DNA of 64,000 bases from Larus michahellis (taxonomy: Eukaryota > Chordata > Aves > Charadriiformes > Laridae): positions 8,534,201 to 8,598,200 of the forward strand of contig NC_133913.1 in assembly GCF_964199755.1 (NCBI RefSeq), read 5' to 3'. Position numbers and translations under genes: made by a program. Below are positions 33,391 to 45,126 of this stretch, one piece after another. Below the pieces are notes generated by a model that worked only from the letters and a program-made list of their open reading frames with translations, was not told where the DNA came from and ran no database searches. The stretch's first letter is position 1; each line of letters opens with the position of its first letter.

Positions 33391-35930
33391 AAATGTGGGT
33401 ACATGTATCTGGACATATTAATCTCACAGTCAGTGTTCAAATTAATTGAGATGAACTATATTGTAAGAGGATTTCTCTTTCTCCCTCTCTCTCGACCACA
33501 GGCTACTGTCTCAGTTCTGGACAATCATACTGAAATATCTTTATTTCATTCAGATAGAATATCCAAGAGAGTAACACTTCAAAATACACTAAAAATTATT
33601 CCAGTTTCACAAACCGTATTTCAACAGCAAAGAACACGGGAAATTTCCCCACCTACCTTGCTGCAGGACAGTTTGCAGTTGTAATTCTTACAGGCAGACT
33701 GCTAAGGCTATCAATAGAATTTCTGCCCTTCTTAGCCCAAAATATACTGTATGAATAGAAAGTAAAACAATACCTAAGGAAATTTGGTATTCAGTTACAC
33801 TACGATAAATATCTAACAGATTGACAGCATGCTTATTTGTCTATTCATTCTTCCTGATATCATAGTTTCATATCCTGATTTCATATCCTGTGCATTAATG
33901 TCCATCCTAATATTTTCATCCTGGACCAATATTAGAGGATAGAAGAGAGTTATAAAATAATATTTTCTGATTTGACAAAAATTAACCTAATTTACAGCTT
34001 AGAAATGTGATTTCAGCCTTGCCTGATATTGAAGGGAAAATTCTAATTGTGACTGCTTATAAGTGGTAATTTGTGACCGAGGAATGGTCTGATATGGAGG
34101 GCAAGAAGGCCCAACTACAAGAAGGGTTTAAAATGGCAGGAAGCAGGGATGCTAGAGACAGAACAAACCCCTTACAGGAATGAAGTTTCTCTTTGTGACG
34201 AGATAAGAAACAGCCTCAGCACTGTGTTGCAGCCATCCTAGAATGGGAGTGCTCAGGGGCTCAAGCTCAGGGGAACCTTTGGGCAGCAGAGCTGGGCTGG
34301 GGGATAGACCCATGGCCAGGCTGAGGTGTCCCATGCAGCCCTCACAGGATGGGTGTTGGTGCAAGTGTTTATAAGGAATCAGCTTGTGACACATCTTTGC
34401 AGACTACATGCAGAAGTGCATATTGCAGTAGGACTTTGCCCAATGCATAGTTCATTATTTTCTTTCTTTTGTATTTAAGCACAAACATGTATTTGATTCA
34501 CCTCGAGGGGTACCATAAAAATACCTCAACAATATGATGCACCTGCACTTGAAGTGCTTTCACTCTGTAGCTGAGTCAGGTCTTCCAGTGCATAACCCTT
34601 CTCCAGATGGCTGCGGCTCTGCTCTGCCTGCCTGTGTACTGCTAAAAGATGAGCCTCCATCTGGAAGTGATATGAAATGAGTCAGTTACCCTACTGCTTA
34701 TTTTTCCTGCTGAAATAACAAGTGTCCCTTGGCATTACTGCATTTGGGAATTTACCATTAAGAACCCACAATACCTCATATGTTTTGCAGATTTTTCAGA
34801 CTGTGACACCACTGGAATAGGGTGAAAATGGATTTTTCAGTCTGAAATAAGATCTTTACAAAGTAATTTTCCTATATGTTATTTTCTCTGTTACTTTGTT
34901 TCCCATTATCAGTCAAAATTGCAAGAAGCTGCTTATTTTTGTGGTGCTATTATTTATTTTTTCTAAACTGTTTCTAGAGATGTCTATGTTTTGATTGTAT
35001 ACATACATGTATTTTATACATTGGCAACTGTATTTTACATCTTAGAACAGACTGGAACAGCCCAGAGCCTTCAAACTCACATCAATCATGTTTAAATTTT
35101 AGTTAATTACTGAAACTCCATGCATGCCCTTACTTCATGAATATTTGTGTGCATTGTTAGTGAAAGCAGAAAAATTAAGAATGATTATGGATGGAATAAC
35201 ACTGTGACAAGAACCTTTTACAAAGAAAATATTTAGAAATATTTTTACACATTGCAAAAAAAGGGGATCAAATTTTGACAGTCCAACAAGTTCCTCAAAC
35301 TTTGCTGAAGAAATAAACAACCTTTACTGCTCAAATACCCCTGAGGATACTGTAGTTCTTGTGATCCAGGTAATCTCAAAAAACCTGTTGGGTCAGTGAT
35401 GAACTGTGAGAGGGCCCTGGAAGGAGTACAAGGAGTACAGCTGCAGTGGTGTTCAAGTGCATCTACAGACCAAAGGGTGGAGTCATCTCTTCAGGTAGAG
35501 TTGTTGAAAGATTTGTTGCCAGAGGCATTCCTATTTCTGACCAGTGACCCAAGATGATCAGTTGAGAAGTCTGGAATACCGGATGTTGGGGTGATGAGTC
35601 CACACACTGTTTGCTTTGGTTTTCACTATCCAGGTGTGGTGCTAATGCTGAGTTGTTAGAAAAATTGTACGCTGTGCTGTTAGATATTCTCTGAACTGCA
35701 GAGATACTTTTCTTACCCATTATCCTGCTTCTCCAGCTTTTTTTCTTTCCATTCACAGCTCTGGAACTTGAATTCCTCAGCTGTCTTAGGCATGGATTTA
35801 ATCATCTAATATAGTTTTCTATTATCATACTTGGCACTATAGAGTATTTCTCACAACCTTCATCTGATGCTCCAGAATCCTTTTGTAAAGGAATATGAAA
35901 TATTAGATGTTCAATTTAAATAACACTTAA
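33391..35930. other. Intergenic, no gene recognised
   Basis: 2.5 kb without a recognised gene. A 97-codon minus-strand open frame at 35463-35756 lacks any feature I recognise. Confidence 0.45.
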
Positions 35931-36450
35931 TGTTAGGCCGCACTGGCATACTGTTTATGTAGAACTCACTTAGCATTAGTAGCTAAAGTTACCGAAGCCT
36001 TAGGCTGCAAGCTGCCAACTTTCACCAAGATAAGTTGAATTTGTTTTGAACTTCATGTTAGTTACATAAAGAAAAGCCCTGAGACCGATACAAACCAGGA
36101 GATAAGAAAGCTACAACCATCAGCAGAGGCTGCAACCCAGCAAGATAAGAACGCTGAACGGCCTGTTTGGAGACAGAGAAAGAATCCAATGAGGAACAAG
36201 AAGATCCCAGACCAAAAATCACCATTGGACAAAGGGGCATGTGCAAGGCACATGAAGAGCGCATGAGGGGCAGATGCATAGATTGTAAGGGTATAATTTC
36301 CCAGGAATTTCTTTGTTCTGGGTCCCTCTCCAGAGGCACCCAGCTCGAGCTGCCCTTGCTGTTGTGCCATTTGAATAAATTATTTTGGGGGGATTTTTGC
36401 TATGGGGGACTCTGCTATGGGAAACCTAGTGTGCAGAGACTTCTTTAACA
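35931..36450 (+). mobile_element. Probable solo LTR
   Basis: 520 bases from TGTTAGGCCGCACTGG to GACTTCTTTAACA, with TG...CA ends, a TATAA element near 36290 (GGGTATAATTTCC) and a poly(A) signal near 36374 (TGAATAAATT), spaced as in an LTR. Flanks CTTAA and CTTTT match only in part, so the limits are tentative. It lies just upstream of the VWA5-like exons. Confidence 0.6.
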
Positions 36451-36638
36451 CTTTTCTATCTGTCAAGCTTGTCTGGACAGCTGGGGCATCACAGGTGGTA
36501 AAAAGCACCTAGGTTGAGGCAACTGAATTGCAGAGGACCTTAGGGCATAGCTGTGGGAAGTGCTATGGGACAGGGTCTCAGGAGCACTAGGGCCAGCACA
36601 GAGCAATGTGCTCTCCAAACATGCTCTGTCTCCTGCAG

Positions 36639-37645
36639 GCAAAGTGTCGAATATACTCAGGACAACCTGACTGAGACCATGCGGCGCATCCCCTCCACCG
36701 GCTCCAGTCTGGGTGACTCCAATCTGCTGGAAACCCTCCGCTCAGTCTACAATACCCCTCGTCCCCACCGCCATCCACGACAGGTCTGGGTACGGGGGCA
36801 TGGAGGGGTGGAGGGACAGGTGTCCAAGGGGAGAGAGTGGGGACACAGGAGTGTGGGTGGAAGGAACCACCCAAAGTACACGGTGGTTACAAGGGAACAA
36901 GGATGGTACTGTGGGTGTAGCGGGGGGGGAATGGAGAGGTGGGTTTCTGTCCATGAGTGGATATCTCTCCCTGAGGTACTCTACAGGGGTTCTCTCTGCT
37001 GGGCCCCTCTCTCCATTTTAAGGGCTTGCTGAAACCCCATAGGTGTTTCTCCTTCTGCTTCTCTGAGGACAGCGCTGCCCTGGCTATGGCCCTGGCCAAG
37101 GAGACAGGGGGTGAAGCTGCCTACGTCTCCTCTGACAGCAGTAGGAGCCTTGTGGTAGGAACCCAGGAGTCCTGGCAGGTCCCCCTCTATTCCACAGGCA
37201 CACTGACTTCCAAGTACCCCAGCACCTGCACTGCCCACACACAGTAGTCGAGACCCAGCTGCCCCAGGACCCCAGGCACTCACTTTCCCTGATTCTACCC
37301 ACACTGAGAACCCAGGTGCCCAGGCTTCTACCCCACTACAACCCACAGACATCACTGCACCCAGGGAACCCAGCTGGCACAGGTTACCCCACACATTCCA
37401 CTGTCCCCCAGAGATCCCCAGCATCGGGGGACATGGGCTGAACCCTGGTGGAGCTGCCAACTGTGGTGTCCTGCCCTCTGTCGCCAGGTGCTGAAGTGCC
37501 TGAAGCAGGCCCTCAAGCCAGCAGCTGAGGGAGTCTCTCTGAGCTGGACCCTGCCCCACGGCCTGGAGGTTGAGGTGCTGGGGGGCACTCCTCAGTCCAT
37601 CTTCCAGGATCAACACAACCTCCTCTATGCCCAGTGTTGCATGAA
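36639..37645 (+). pseudogene. VWA5A-like gene fragment, three exons
   Basis: Three exons match the von Willebrand A domain and the stretch after it in VWA5A-type proteins (VIT plus VWA domain proteins of poorly known cellular role). Exon a (36639-36783, acceptor CTGCAG, donor GTCTGG) reads SVEYTQDNLTETMRRI, SSLGDSNLLETLRSVYN and HPRQ. Exon b (about 37023-37154, acceptor TTTTAAG, donor GTAGGA) reads LKPHRCFSFCFSED and MALAKETGGEAAYVSS. Exon c (from 37488, acceptor CGCCAG) reads VLKCLKQALKPAAEGVSLSW, TLPHGLEVEVL and SIFQDQHNLLYAQ. Exons b and c join in phase 0 with the expected spacing. The part that should hold the strand with TDGEVSD, between a and b, is not clearly present, nor are the VIT domain and the C-terminus. 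An LTR sits 40 bases beyond exon c. Most likely a decayed gene; the three exons themselves contain no stop. Confidence 0.8.
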
Positions 37646-37683
37646 AGGGGCAAAGCGATTTTGGCAGAAAATAAACCCCCTTG

Positions 37684-38399
37684 TGTTCTAACACTCCTCA
37701 CTGAGGCGGGAGGCTGGGTGCGGCTAGGTTTAAATTCTGAGTGATGACCGATTCACCACTACCAGTCCAATCGTGTTTAATGTGTATTAAACTAATACGA
37801 ATTGGATACACTAATAATGGACTGCACCTTCAGTCTAGTCGTGCTCATGAACTAGCACAGCCACTCTCGAGTCTTTGGTCACATTCAGTAAGAAACTGAA
37901 ACGACTAGCTATTTAAACAGTGCAGTTTATTTCAACAACAGATATATAGGTTCTTAGGATTGCCAGTGATAAATACACTGTCTGCAAAGCACATGCAAAT
38001 GACAGTATTGTTACATTTACAAACTGCGTGACAAAGTTATAAAGATACAGCCTGGCTATAAATGTAGGAAAGAAAGTCTCTAGAGAGACTTCTAAGTTTC
38101 CCGAGAAAGCACTTGGTATAATCTAAGTCTTACCCAGAGGCGTCCCTATGAGGGGGAAGAGAGGCTCAGCCCATCGACTGATCCCAGAAGTCAGTGATGT
38201 AATTCTTCGCGATGGTGTCTTCCCTGGGTATCCCCCCTCTCTCGGCTATTTTTATACTATTGGTTACCTTCAAGGTGGAGTTTGAGTGACTTTAGTCATA
38301 CATACTTTTATTACGATTGGTGTAAAATTCTCTCACCTCACAATTAAAGGTATAGTTTACGAGAAATTCAGGGCACAGACTCATGAAGGAGTGTTCACA
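37684..38399 (-). mobile_element. Solo LTR, minus orientation, perfect 5-bp target duplication
   Basis: 716 bases, TGTTCTAACACTCCTC to GAAGGAGTGTTCACA on the plus strand, with long imperfect inverted ends (TGTKMWACACTCC). CCTTG flanks both sides (37679-37683 and 38400-38404). Read on the minus strand it has a TATA-like GTATAAAAATAGCC near 38250 and AATAAA near 37930. Inserted just downstream of the last VWA5-like exon. Confidence 0.88.
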
Positions 38400-38404
38400 C
38401 CTTG

Positions 38405-39471
38405 GAGGCGGGTAGCCTTCGGGATGGAGGTGTGCTTTGGTATTATAATGACATTATAATGAGCAAAGTTTGCACAAAGGACAGCATTTCATCAAAACTT
38501 TACAAAATGTTGGCTCTGAGCATCGAGCGGGCAGCTAATTGGCAGCTTATCTGTTTCATGGTATCATCCCATTCCCATATCTGCTATACATCATAAGGTA
38601 AAGCCGGGGAATAATTGCATCCTGTCCCGTACCTCATGTAGCTTATCAGGGAACCACAGATGTTGTGTCCTTCATGCCAGCTGCGGCTATTTTCTACCTC
38701 AGAAGCCTCTTGATTTTATACTTTTCCTTAATGTGTGAACAATGCTGTACTTTTGTATTTTTAGCCAATGTAGTAATTATTCCACACCCAGATCAGTGGA
38801 CAGGCACAGGTGAGAGCATGCACGCAGGCTTGTAATCAGTATTTACCACAAGCACACACTAGATGCTCCTTCTTCCCCCCTCCCTGCTCTGTGCACTCAG
38901 ACTCTTACTGTCAGCACAACACAGAGCCCCAAACCCACAGCTGGGAGCTCAGAGGTACTCAACACCCGCGGTGCCAATTCTTCTCCTGACAGGAAAAAAG
39001 GCATCTGATATGATATGACATCAGATGTGTGTTTTCCTCTGTTATTGGGGACTTTCAACTTAACCTCACTTAATGGGAAGAACAGAGAAAGTGCTGTATG
39101 CAAAGAATGGCTGAGGTTTAACAAATAGAAACCACAGCCAAAACTTCTTTCAAGTGAGACACGATAGAAATATAAAACACTTATTTCAAGTCTCAAAGAG
39201 AGGATTTATTGGAGAAATACTAGAATTAAATGGTACAATTAACCACTGTATATAGTTAACAAGATGTGGCCCTGGAGAAAGAACAGGAGGATACCATAAA
39301 TTAACCAAAATAAGGGAATAGCAAGATAAGCACAAGGGGAACAGAATTGCTAACAAGGCCAAAAAAAGAAGTCATTTGAACTATGAGTGAACTATCCTAA
39401 TTACAATAGTAAAAAACCCACCCTTGCGTAGGGAGAGCCTCCTACTAACAACCCCCCCTCCTCACAGAGCA
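38405..39471. other. Intergenic between LTRs, nothing recognised
   Basis: About 1.07 kb without a gene. Part could be further worn ERV sequence, but no motif supports that. Confidence 0.35.
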
Positions 39472-39762
39472 TGTGTAGTAAAAAGAGAGGACGCTGTGAC
39501 TTTAAGTAGAGAAGGGTCACAACAAGAACCAATGGGAATGAGAATGATTAAGCTTAACTGTAGAAAGTAATGATAACTGTTGCTTAACTGTTGCTCTAAA
39601 CGTGTAAATGCTTTACCGTGTGCTAACTGGGTTGTGCTAGCTTTGTGGATGAACCACCTAGCACCCATCTCTGTGCAGAAATGAAATAAACAAGCATCTC
39701 GCCTCTGTGTGTATATCAGCTTCTTGCACACTGGGTTAAAAGAACCCAGATTTGGTACAACA
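39472..39762 (+). mobile_element. Short LTR, same family as the LTR end at 22.4 kb
   Basis: Starts near TGTGTAGTAAAAAG and ends GATTTGGTACAACA. A poly(A) signal (GAAATAAAC) lies near 39684. The last 60 bases (CTTCTTGCACACTGGGTTAA...) match 22430-22488, where that end precedes ERVL-type pol, so this is probably the LTR of that element. No clear target duplication; the left limit is uncertain. Confidence 0.7.
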
Positions 39763-39818
39763 TTATGGTATGGCAGTATACTTCAGAAAGAGTTCTCAGA
39801 AGAGATAGTTTTGGTTAT

Positions 39819-40440
39819 TGTGAGAAACAAGTTCCAGTCCGAATGAAATAGGCTCAGGCAGAATCCTCTGTGAAGCACACTTTTATTCATGTTCTTGCAA
39901 GAGCGGGTGACCTAGCAAGTAGGCACACTTCCAGTTCTTGAAACACACCTTTTTATTTCCTAATCCCGGCCGAATTTTTCCCTCCCCTGTTTCCAATTGG
40001 TTAGGTACTCCAGGGTTCACAGTCTGTCCGAGGCGCCTAAAATTCTTCCCCGGTGTCCTGCCTCTGTTTACTTCCCTCTATGCTACACCCAAAGGGATTA
40101 TCTGACTAGTTTATTTCTTTCCTTTTTGATAAAAAATTTCTCAGTGTCATTAGCCCTGATTAAATGTTTGACTACCCTTCTAGACACTAATCCAGTAGGA
40201 ATCAGTTTGTCCTTTTGTCTGTGCGATAAGAGATGTTCTACAAGCCTTTGCTGGAGCCTCTTTGTCTTAGTCATTCCCTTATCGTGTCACCTCTGATGGA
40301 AACGGCTTTTCTCCTCTGCAAAAGCAATACCTGCCTTTCTTACAGTATTCTGTTCCCACAGGTCTTTTGCACTCACTCTACTATCAGCAGTCGTTACCAA
40401 AGCCATCTTACCCAGACAAAGCTGTGTAGACTTGCTCACA
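39819..40440 (-). mobile_element. Probable LTR, minus orientation
   Basis: Read on the minus strand the left end is GGAACTTGTTTCTCACA, a retroviral-style 3' terminus, preceded by AATAAAAGTGTGC near 39890 and a TATA-like GGAAATAAAAAGG near 39952. The right limit is not defined; 40440 is an estimate. Confidence 0.55.
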
Positions 40441-40720
40441 AATTTTAAGCATCATTACCACCCAAAATGAAAAGAAAGAAATGGAGGGAAATGAAACATA
40501 GATCCTTATATTCATTGACTCCATAGAGCTGAGATACTCTGCAATAGCTGATTCATCACATCTGAGAATTTGGGACTCTTTACAGGATTTTAACTTTTGT
40601 AACTAGTTAAGTTGTCCATGCTGATTTATCAATTCAGCTTCTTCTTTAAAGTTCTACAGACCTTTTATGCCTTAAGTGATCCATTTTTCCTTATGTCTTT
40701 ACTGTGTGATTACTCGGCTG

Positions 40721-40840
40721 TGTAACCGTTACATCTACGCCCTTCAAAACAAAAAAGTCAAACAGGCCTTGAAAGATCTGGTGGCAAGGTGTTTTGTAGC
40801 TTCTGATGATATTTTGAAATCCAGAGCCACAAAGCAGTGA
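40721..40840 (+). pseudogene. Olfactory receptor relic, C-terminal stub
   Basis: Forty codons read CNRYIYALQNKKVKQALKDL, then VARCFVASDDILKSRATKQ and a stop. This matches the TM7 end and tail of ORs (NPxIYxLRNKxVKxAL). Compare KEVKQALKKL in the OR at 58.3 kb. The Pro of NPxIY is replaced, and nothing upstream looks like the rest of an OR, so it is a relic. Its 5' part may have been removed around the LTR that ends about 300 bases upstream. Confidence 0.72.
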
Positions 40841-43800
40841 GTGCGTATGAATGACTTCCTAGCAGAGTTCCAGTACGCTGTAGGGCGGGCAGCATTGTAA
40901 AGATGATGCATGGGATGGATTAGGTGGAATTCACCTCGCCTAAGCATATAAAGACTCCGAGACAATGCCTGTTTCTCTGCCCTGACTACATACAACATTT
41001 CTTTGACTTAATCAGTTGGAAGTAGCCACATTTGATCCATTTGAAATGAGGTGTGGTAAAATTCAAGCCAGACAATGCAGATATGTTAATCAACTCTTTA
41101 GACTTCTACAGGAAATTAAAATTAATATTGTATATACCTCAGACAGAGGTGTTTAACTTTCAGAGCAGATGATGCATCGCCACACAGGAAGTTCCTGTCA
41201 TAGTGCTTATCCACATGTGGAGGTGTGTGATGGATTCCTCTCTGATTTCTGCAAGCAAATGTTTTGAATAGTGGAAGCAGGAAGTTCATGCCTCATTAAA
41301 CTGTTTTCCAATGTGATTTCCAATGCAAAGATCCAATGCAAAATACGTCTTTTTTATGTGTATATTAACAAACTCTCAGGACCCTGAGTGTGCCAACAGG
41401 CCCTTGTATCCCTGACTAGCCTCACCCGGGCCTCCACCCACACCCTTTGAACATGGACGCAGAAGCCTTATTTAAGCATGGGCTTGGGCATTCAGTCCCT
41501 GCCTGGCCTATGTTGTAGCAGTGCCAGTCTCCATTTCAATCACAGTTGTGCCTATGTCCTAAAGTCCACAAAGAGAACCCTTCTTTATTATCAAATTCTT
41601 CCAAGAAATTGGTTCTGTCTCCATGTCTGCTTCAGCAGAATGGAGCTTAGGGATTCGCAAGATTGCTTGGGTGTGGTTTTGATCTCCTTGTGTTGTTCCA
41701 TACATCATCATCCCCTGCCTTTGGTTTTTTACTCATCTGCTTGGGAAAGAAAATTTGTTTCTCCTTTCTGCTTGCAGCAGGCTGAGCAGAGTGAAAAGCT
41801 GATCAAAGGGGAGTACTTTGATCTTTAGGCACTTTCGCAAGATAAAATTATATTACTGTAACCAGAAAAAAAGTAAGAAAGAAGTTTGGCACCGATAGCA
41901 GTATTTTTATTTTCATTCTAATATTTGAGCTCATACTCTTTTGCAGAATTGGATACAACCTTGGGAAACAACACTTTAGGTCTGACCATTCCTCCCATGG
42001 ACGTGCTACGTGGAGGATCCCCTGAGATTCATTCAGAGTTCAGTGTATGGGTATGAGAATAATGTCACCTAGGTCAGCCATATAAAATTAAGAAAACAAA
42101 GTCTCAACTGACTGTCCGTAGTTCTTCCAAAGTTAATGTAATACTGTGGGTGATTTATTCCATCATTAGGCAGATTGAGATTTCTTTGTCCTCTTCTCTG
42201 ACTTCTTCATCTGCAATATCCACCTTCAAAAACTCAGAAAACTCTGTCTTACTCAGGCATGTTATTCATTATATACGTAGAAGTATATATGTATGTGTAT
42301 ACATATATCTCTATATATCCTAACATCATCCCATGGTGGTTTCAGCCTGCTACTTAGACCATTTGCACCTGAAGGCCTACAGCTCCCACGTGAGACAGGC
42401 CTTCGGGCTCTATTTCCTTTCCTAGAGGGCAGGTGACTCATCCCAGAAGCCAGTGGGTGAAGCAGCATGAGGGCGTCCTGTGGATGGTCAGGGAGTGAAG
42501 GGAAAGACAGAGTCTAAACAGTGGAGAGCAGGCACCCTTTGATCTGACTGACTGTACAGACTGTCCATGTTGGTCAAGAACGGATTTTAACATTGCATGG
42601 AAGTGAGAGCTACAAGCAACTATGGCATGGCGGATGTATCATGAGCCATTAGGGTTGCCTTTACACTTCCTGTGTGCACCTTCTTCCTGTAGGACTGAGT
42701 CTGTTCTGCAAGCATCTGGAAGCTATGGAAGGCCTTCAGTACCCTTACAGTAGAGGCTGTCATCTATGTTCTTTCCAGAGACAGCACAAATGAACAAGTT
42801 TCCTCCAGAGGCATGATCAGTTAAATGAGCGAATGCTCCCACGTGGGAGGAAAAAAGTCCTTCTGGAAATAACATATCTCAGTACCAGCTCTCTCCCCTG
42901 CCTCTCATTGACTGTAAAGCAGGCTCACCACATCAGAAATCCTACAATGCAGGTGCCTAAGAACAGGGGATGGGTGAGCTTCACACGCACAGCTGTAACT
43001 ACCCTGGAAAGCTTAGGAACAATGATCGATGCTGCCGAAATATCCAGGAATATCCAGGAAGAAGGCAATGTCCATGCGTGCTGCAAGTGCATGATGTTAG
43101 CACTCCCTACATTCCATAGTTTGGGACAGTGACCAAGCATACAACCAAGCTCCATTATGAGTGTGGGGTTCATTGTGCTCCCTGCAAATGTCAGGTCTGT
43201 GGTCCCAAGTGGTTTTGTAGGTGCTTTCTGCACTGCAGAGAAAGCCCAGCTGACAGCCAAAACACCCACAGTCCAAAGAAAGCAAAACCAAAACAAATCA
43301 AAGCAAACCCAAATACCCATTGTATACAGACAAAAAATGGAAGAAGGAGTAATTAGAGGGAAAGATACCCACAGAGAACACTAATAAAGTGTAGAGGGTG
43401 AAGCTCAGTACCATCTCCTTCATTAGTCACATTGCCTCATTACCGTGGTGAGTGTTGCTGTGTGTGCGATGCCAATGGGATATTCATGCAGCGCTGTGCC
43501 AGCCGTGGTACCTCTGTGTTTTCTTTCTGCCCAGAATGGGAAACTGATGCACAGAAGGAGAGAAGAAATTAGCCTGGCACAGAGGAGAAAGTGGTCATTA
43601 ATTCTGCGTTCTTCCGACTTGTCATCTCTTCCCAAAGGGGCAACCAACCTGTGGACGACACCAGTAAATCTCAAGGCACAGAATGCATTTGGGCAGCAGA
43701 AATGTATGCATATATGGGCACACAGCAGGGAAGCACCTTTTCCACTGTGCACACATGGACCTGGTCAAGACATCACATCATATAGAGAAGGACACATCAT

Positions 43801-44326
43801 CAAATGAAGAAGAGCACATACAGCCCTCTTGAGAGACATCCATTTGTTCTACTGACTTAATTCTAGGGCATAAGTATCACATTCATCACTTTTGTTTGCA
43901 CCATTCTGAACGTCTCTCGGGGAAAGACTAGAGGATGTCTCTGGAAGTTTGGAAGTTTCTTCCTCAACAACGGGGAATACATACAAAGTGATTGCACGGT
44001 GCAAAGGCTCATATTTATTCCTTAGTTCTTTACTTGAGATCCCTTTTGCAGATATGTTGCTGTGACTTTTTAAGTTAGATGCCCTCGCTCCCACCCCACT
44101 GAGTGTGCTTTCCTATAGTACAATTTTTATACCTGATGTGGTGAATTAAACACTAAATGTTCCATTTCTTTCACTATGAAGCAGTCAGTTAATCAGTAGA
44201 TCAGCTTCCCTTACTGGTGTGTCTTAAATTACTCGATACCTATTTTTGGCCACTGGGCTTTCTGACATGAACAGAGGAGTGCAAATAGTGGGAAATGGAG
44301 ACATGGATGATTTTAGGTTATAGAAG
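40841..44326. other. Intergenic, no gene recognised
   Basis: 3.5 kb with no supported gene. A TATATA/TATGTA-rich patch lies at 42270-42320. Open frames of 99-131 codons at 42.8-43.8 kb overlap on both strands and show no recognisable domain. Confidence 0.45.
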
Positions 44327-44406
44327 AAAAAGAAAGGGAAAGAGTAAAAGAAGGAAGGAAGGGAGGAAAGCAAGGAGGGAGGGAAGGAGGAAGGAAGGAA
44401 GGAAGA
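44327..44406. repeat. Purine-rich GGAA microsatellite
   Basis: About 80 bases of AAAG, AAGG and GGGA units (GAAGGAAGGAAGGGAGGAAAG...). On the plus strand it is almost pure purine and could form triplex DNA. Confidence 0.85.
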
Positions 44407-45053
44407 TTGTAGCGTGAAATGGGGCAGAAAGCCAGGCCTGCACCAATATGTGAAAGTGTGGATGTGGTTCTGTGGCTACAATACTGGATGGAGTACATCG
44501 TGGGTAGGCTAGCAGTGATGTTCTTTGTCACTGAGCCCTACTAGTTAATGACTGCTCACCATTGGCTCTCCCATCTTTCCTTCTGCCACTCCCTAACATT
44601 TTGTCTACCAAGAGTTGTATGACAGAGAGGACCACCTAAAAGCTGGGATGCTATTTCACTTCTCTTACCTGACCTGTGGCATATATATACATATACAAGA
44701 CCTGTTCATTCAGTTTCCATGACTTACTGAATTTCTGAATAATTGCCCACGTTGGGATGACTGCTTAGTCTATATTTCCTGCCTATCTTCTATTGCAGTA
44801 TCTCACGGTGAGATCAATGTACACTAAAATCATGTGGTTCTGCTGTTATCCTTAATCCACTGAGCAGTTTGCCATTCTGCCACAGATTTCCTGGTCTTGG
44901 TGAGTCAGCACCGATTCTTTGAGTGGCTGTAGAATCACAGGGAGTCAAAACGACTTTTCTATAATTCTCAATATACTGCAGATAGTTGAAAATTTCTTTT
45001 TATGGCAAGTGTGCTAGTGAGTACGCACCACAGTCAAGTTTTTGTCTTTAATA

Positions 45054-45126
45054 GTTGCTTCTTTAACCAAGTGTGTTTTACTAACCAAGTCATTGCTTCT
45101 TTAACCAAGTGTGTTTTACTAACCAT
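45054..45126. repeat. 36-38 bp tandem duplication, two units
   Basis: TTGCTTCTTTAACCAAGTG followed by TGTTTTACTAACCAWGTCA occurs twice in direct succession. Confidence 0.85.

Noticed and set aside
35463-35756. 97-codon minus-strand open frame as a possible host exon
   Set aside because: No flanking splice signals or domain that I could defend.
36981-37694. 237-codon minus-strand open frame
   Set aside because: Antisense shadow of the VWA5-like exons; the plus strand has the splice sites and the family match.
43445-43807. Overlapping open frames of 109-120 codons on both strands
   Set aside because: Both strands are open, neither has a motif, so neither is supported.
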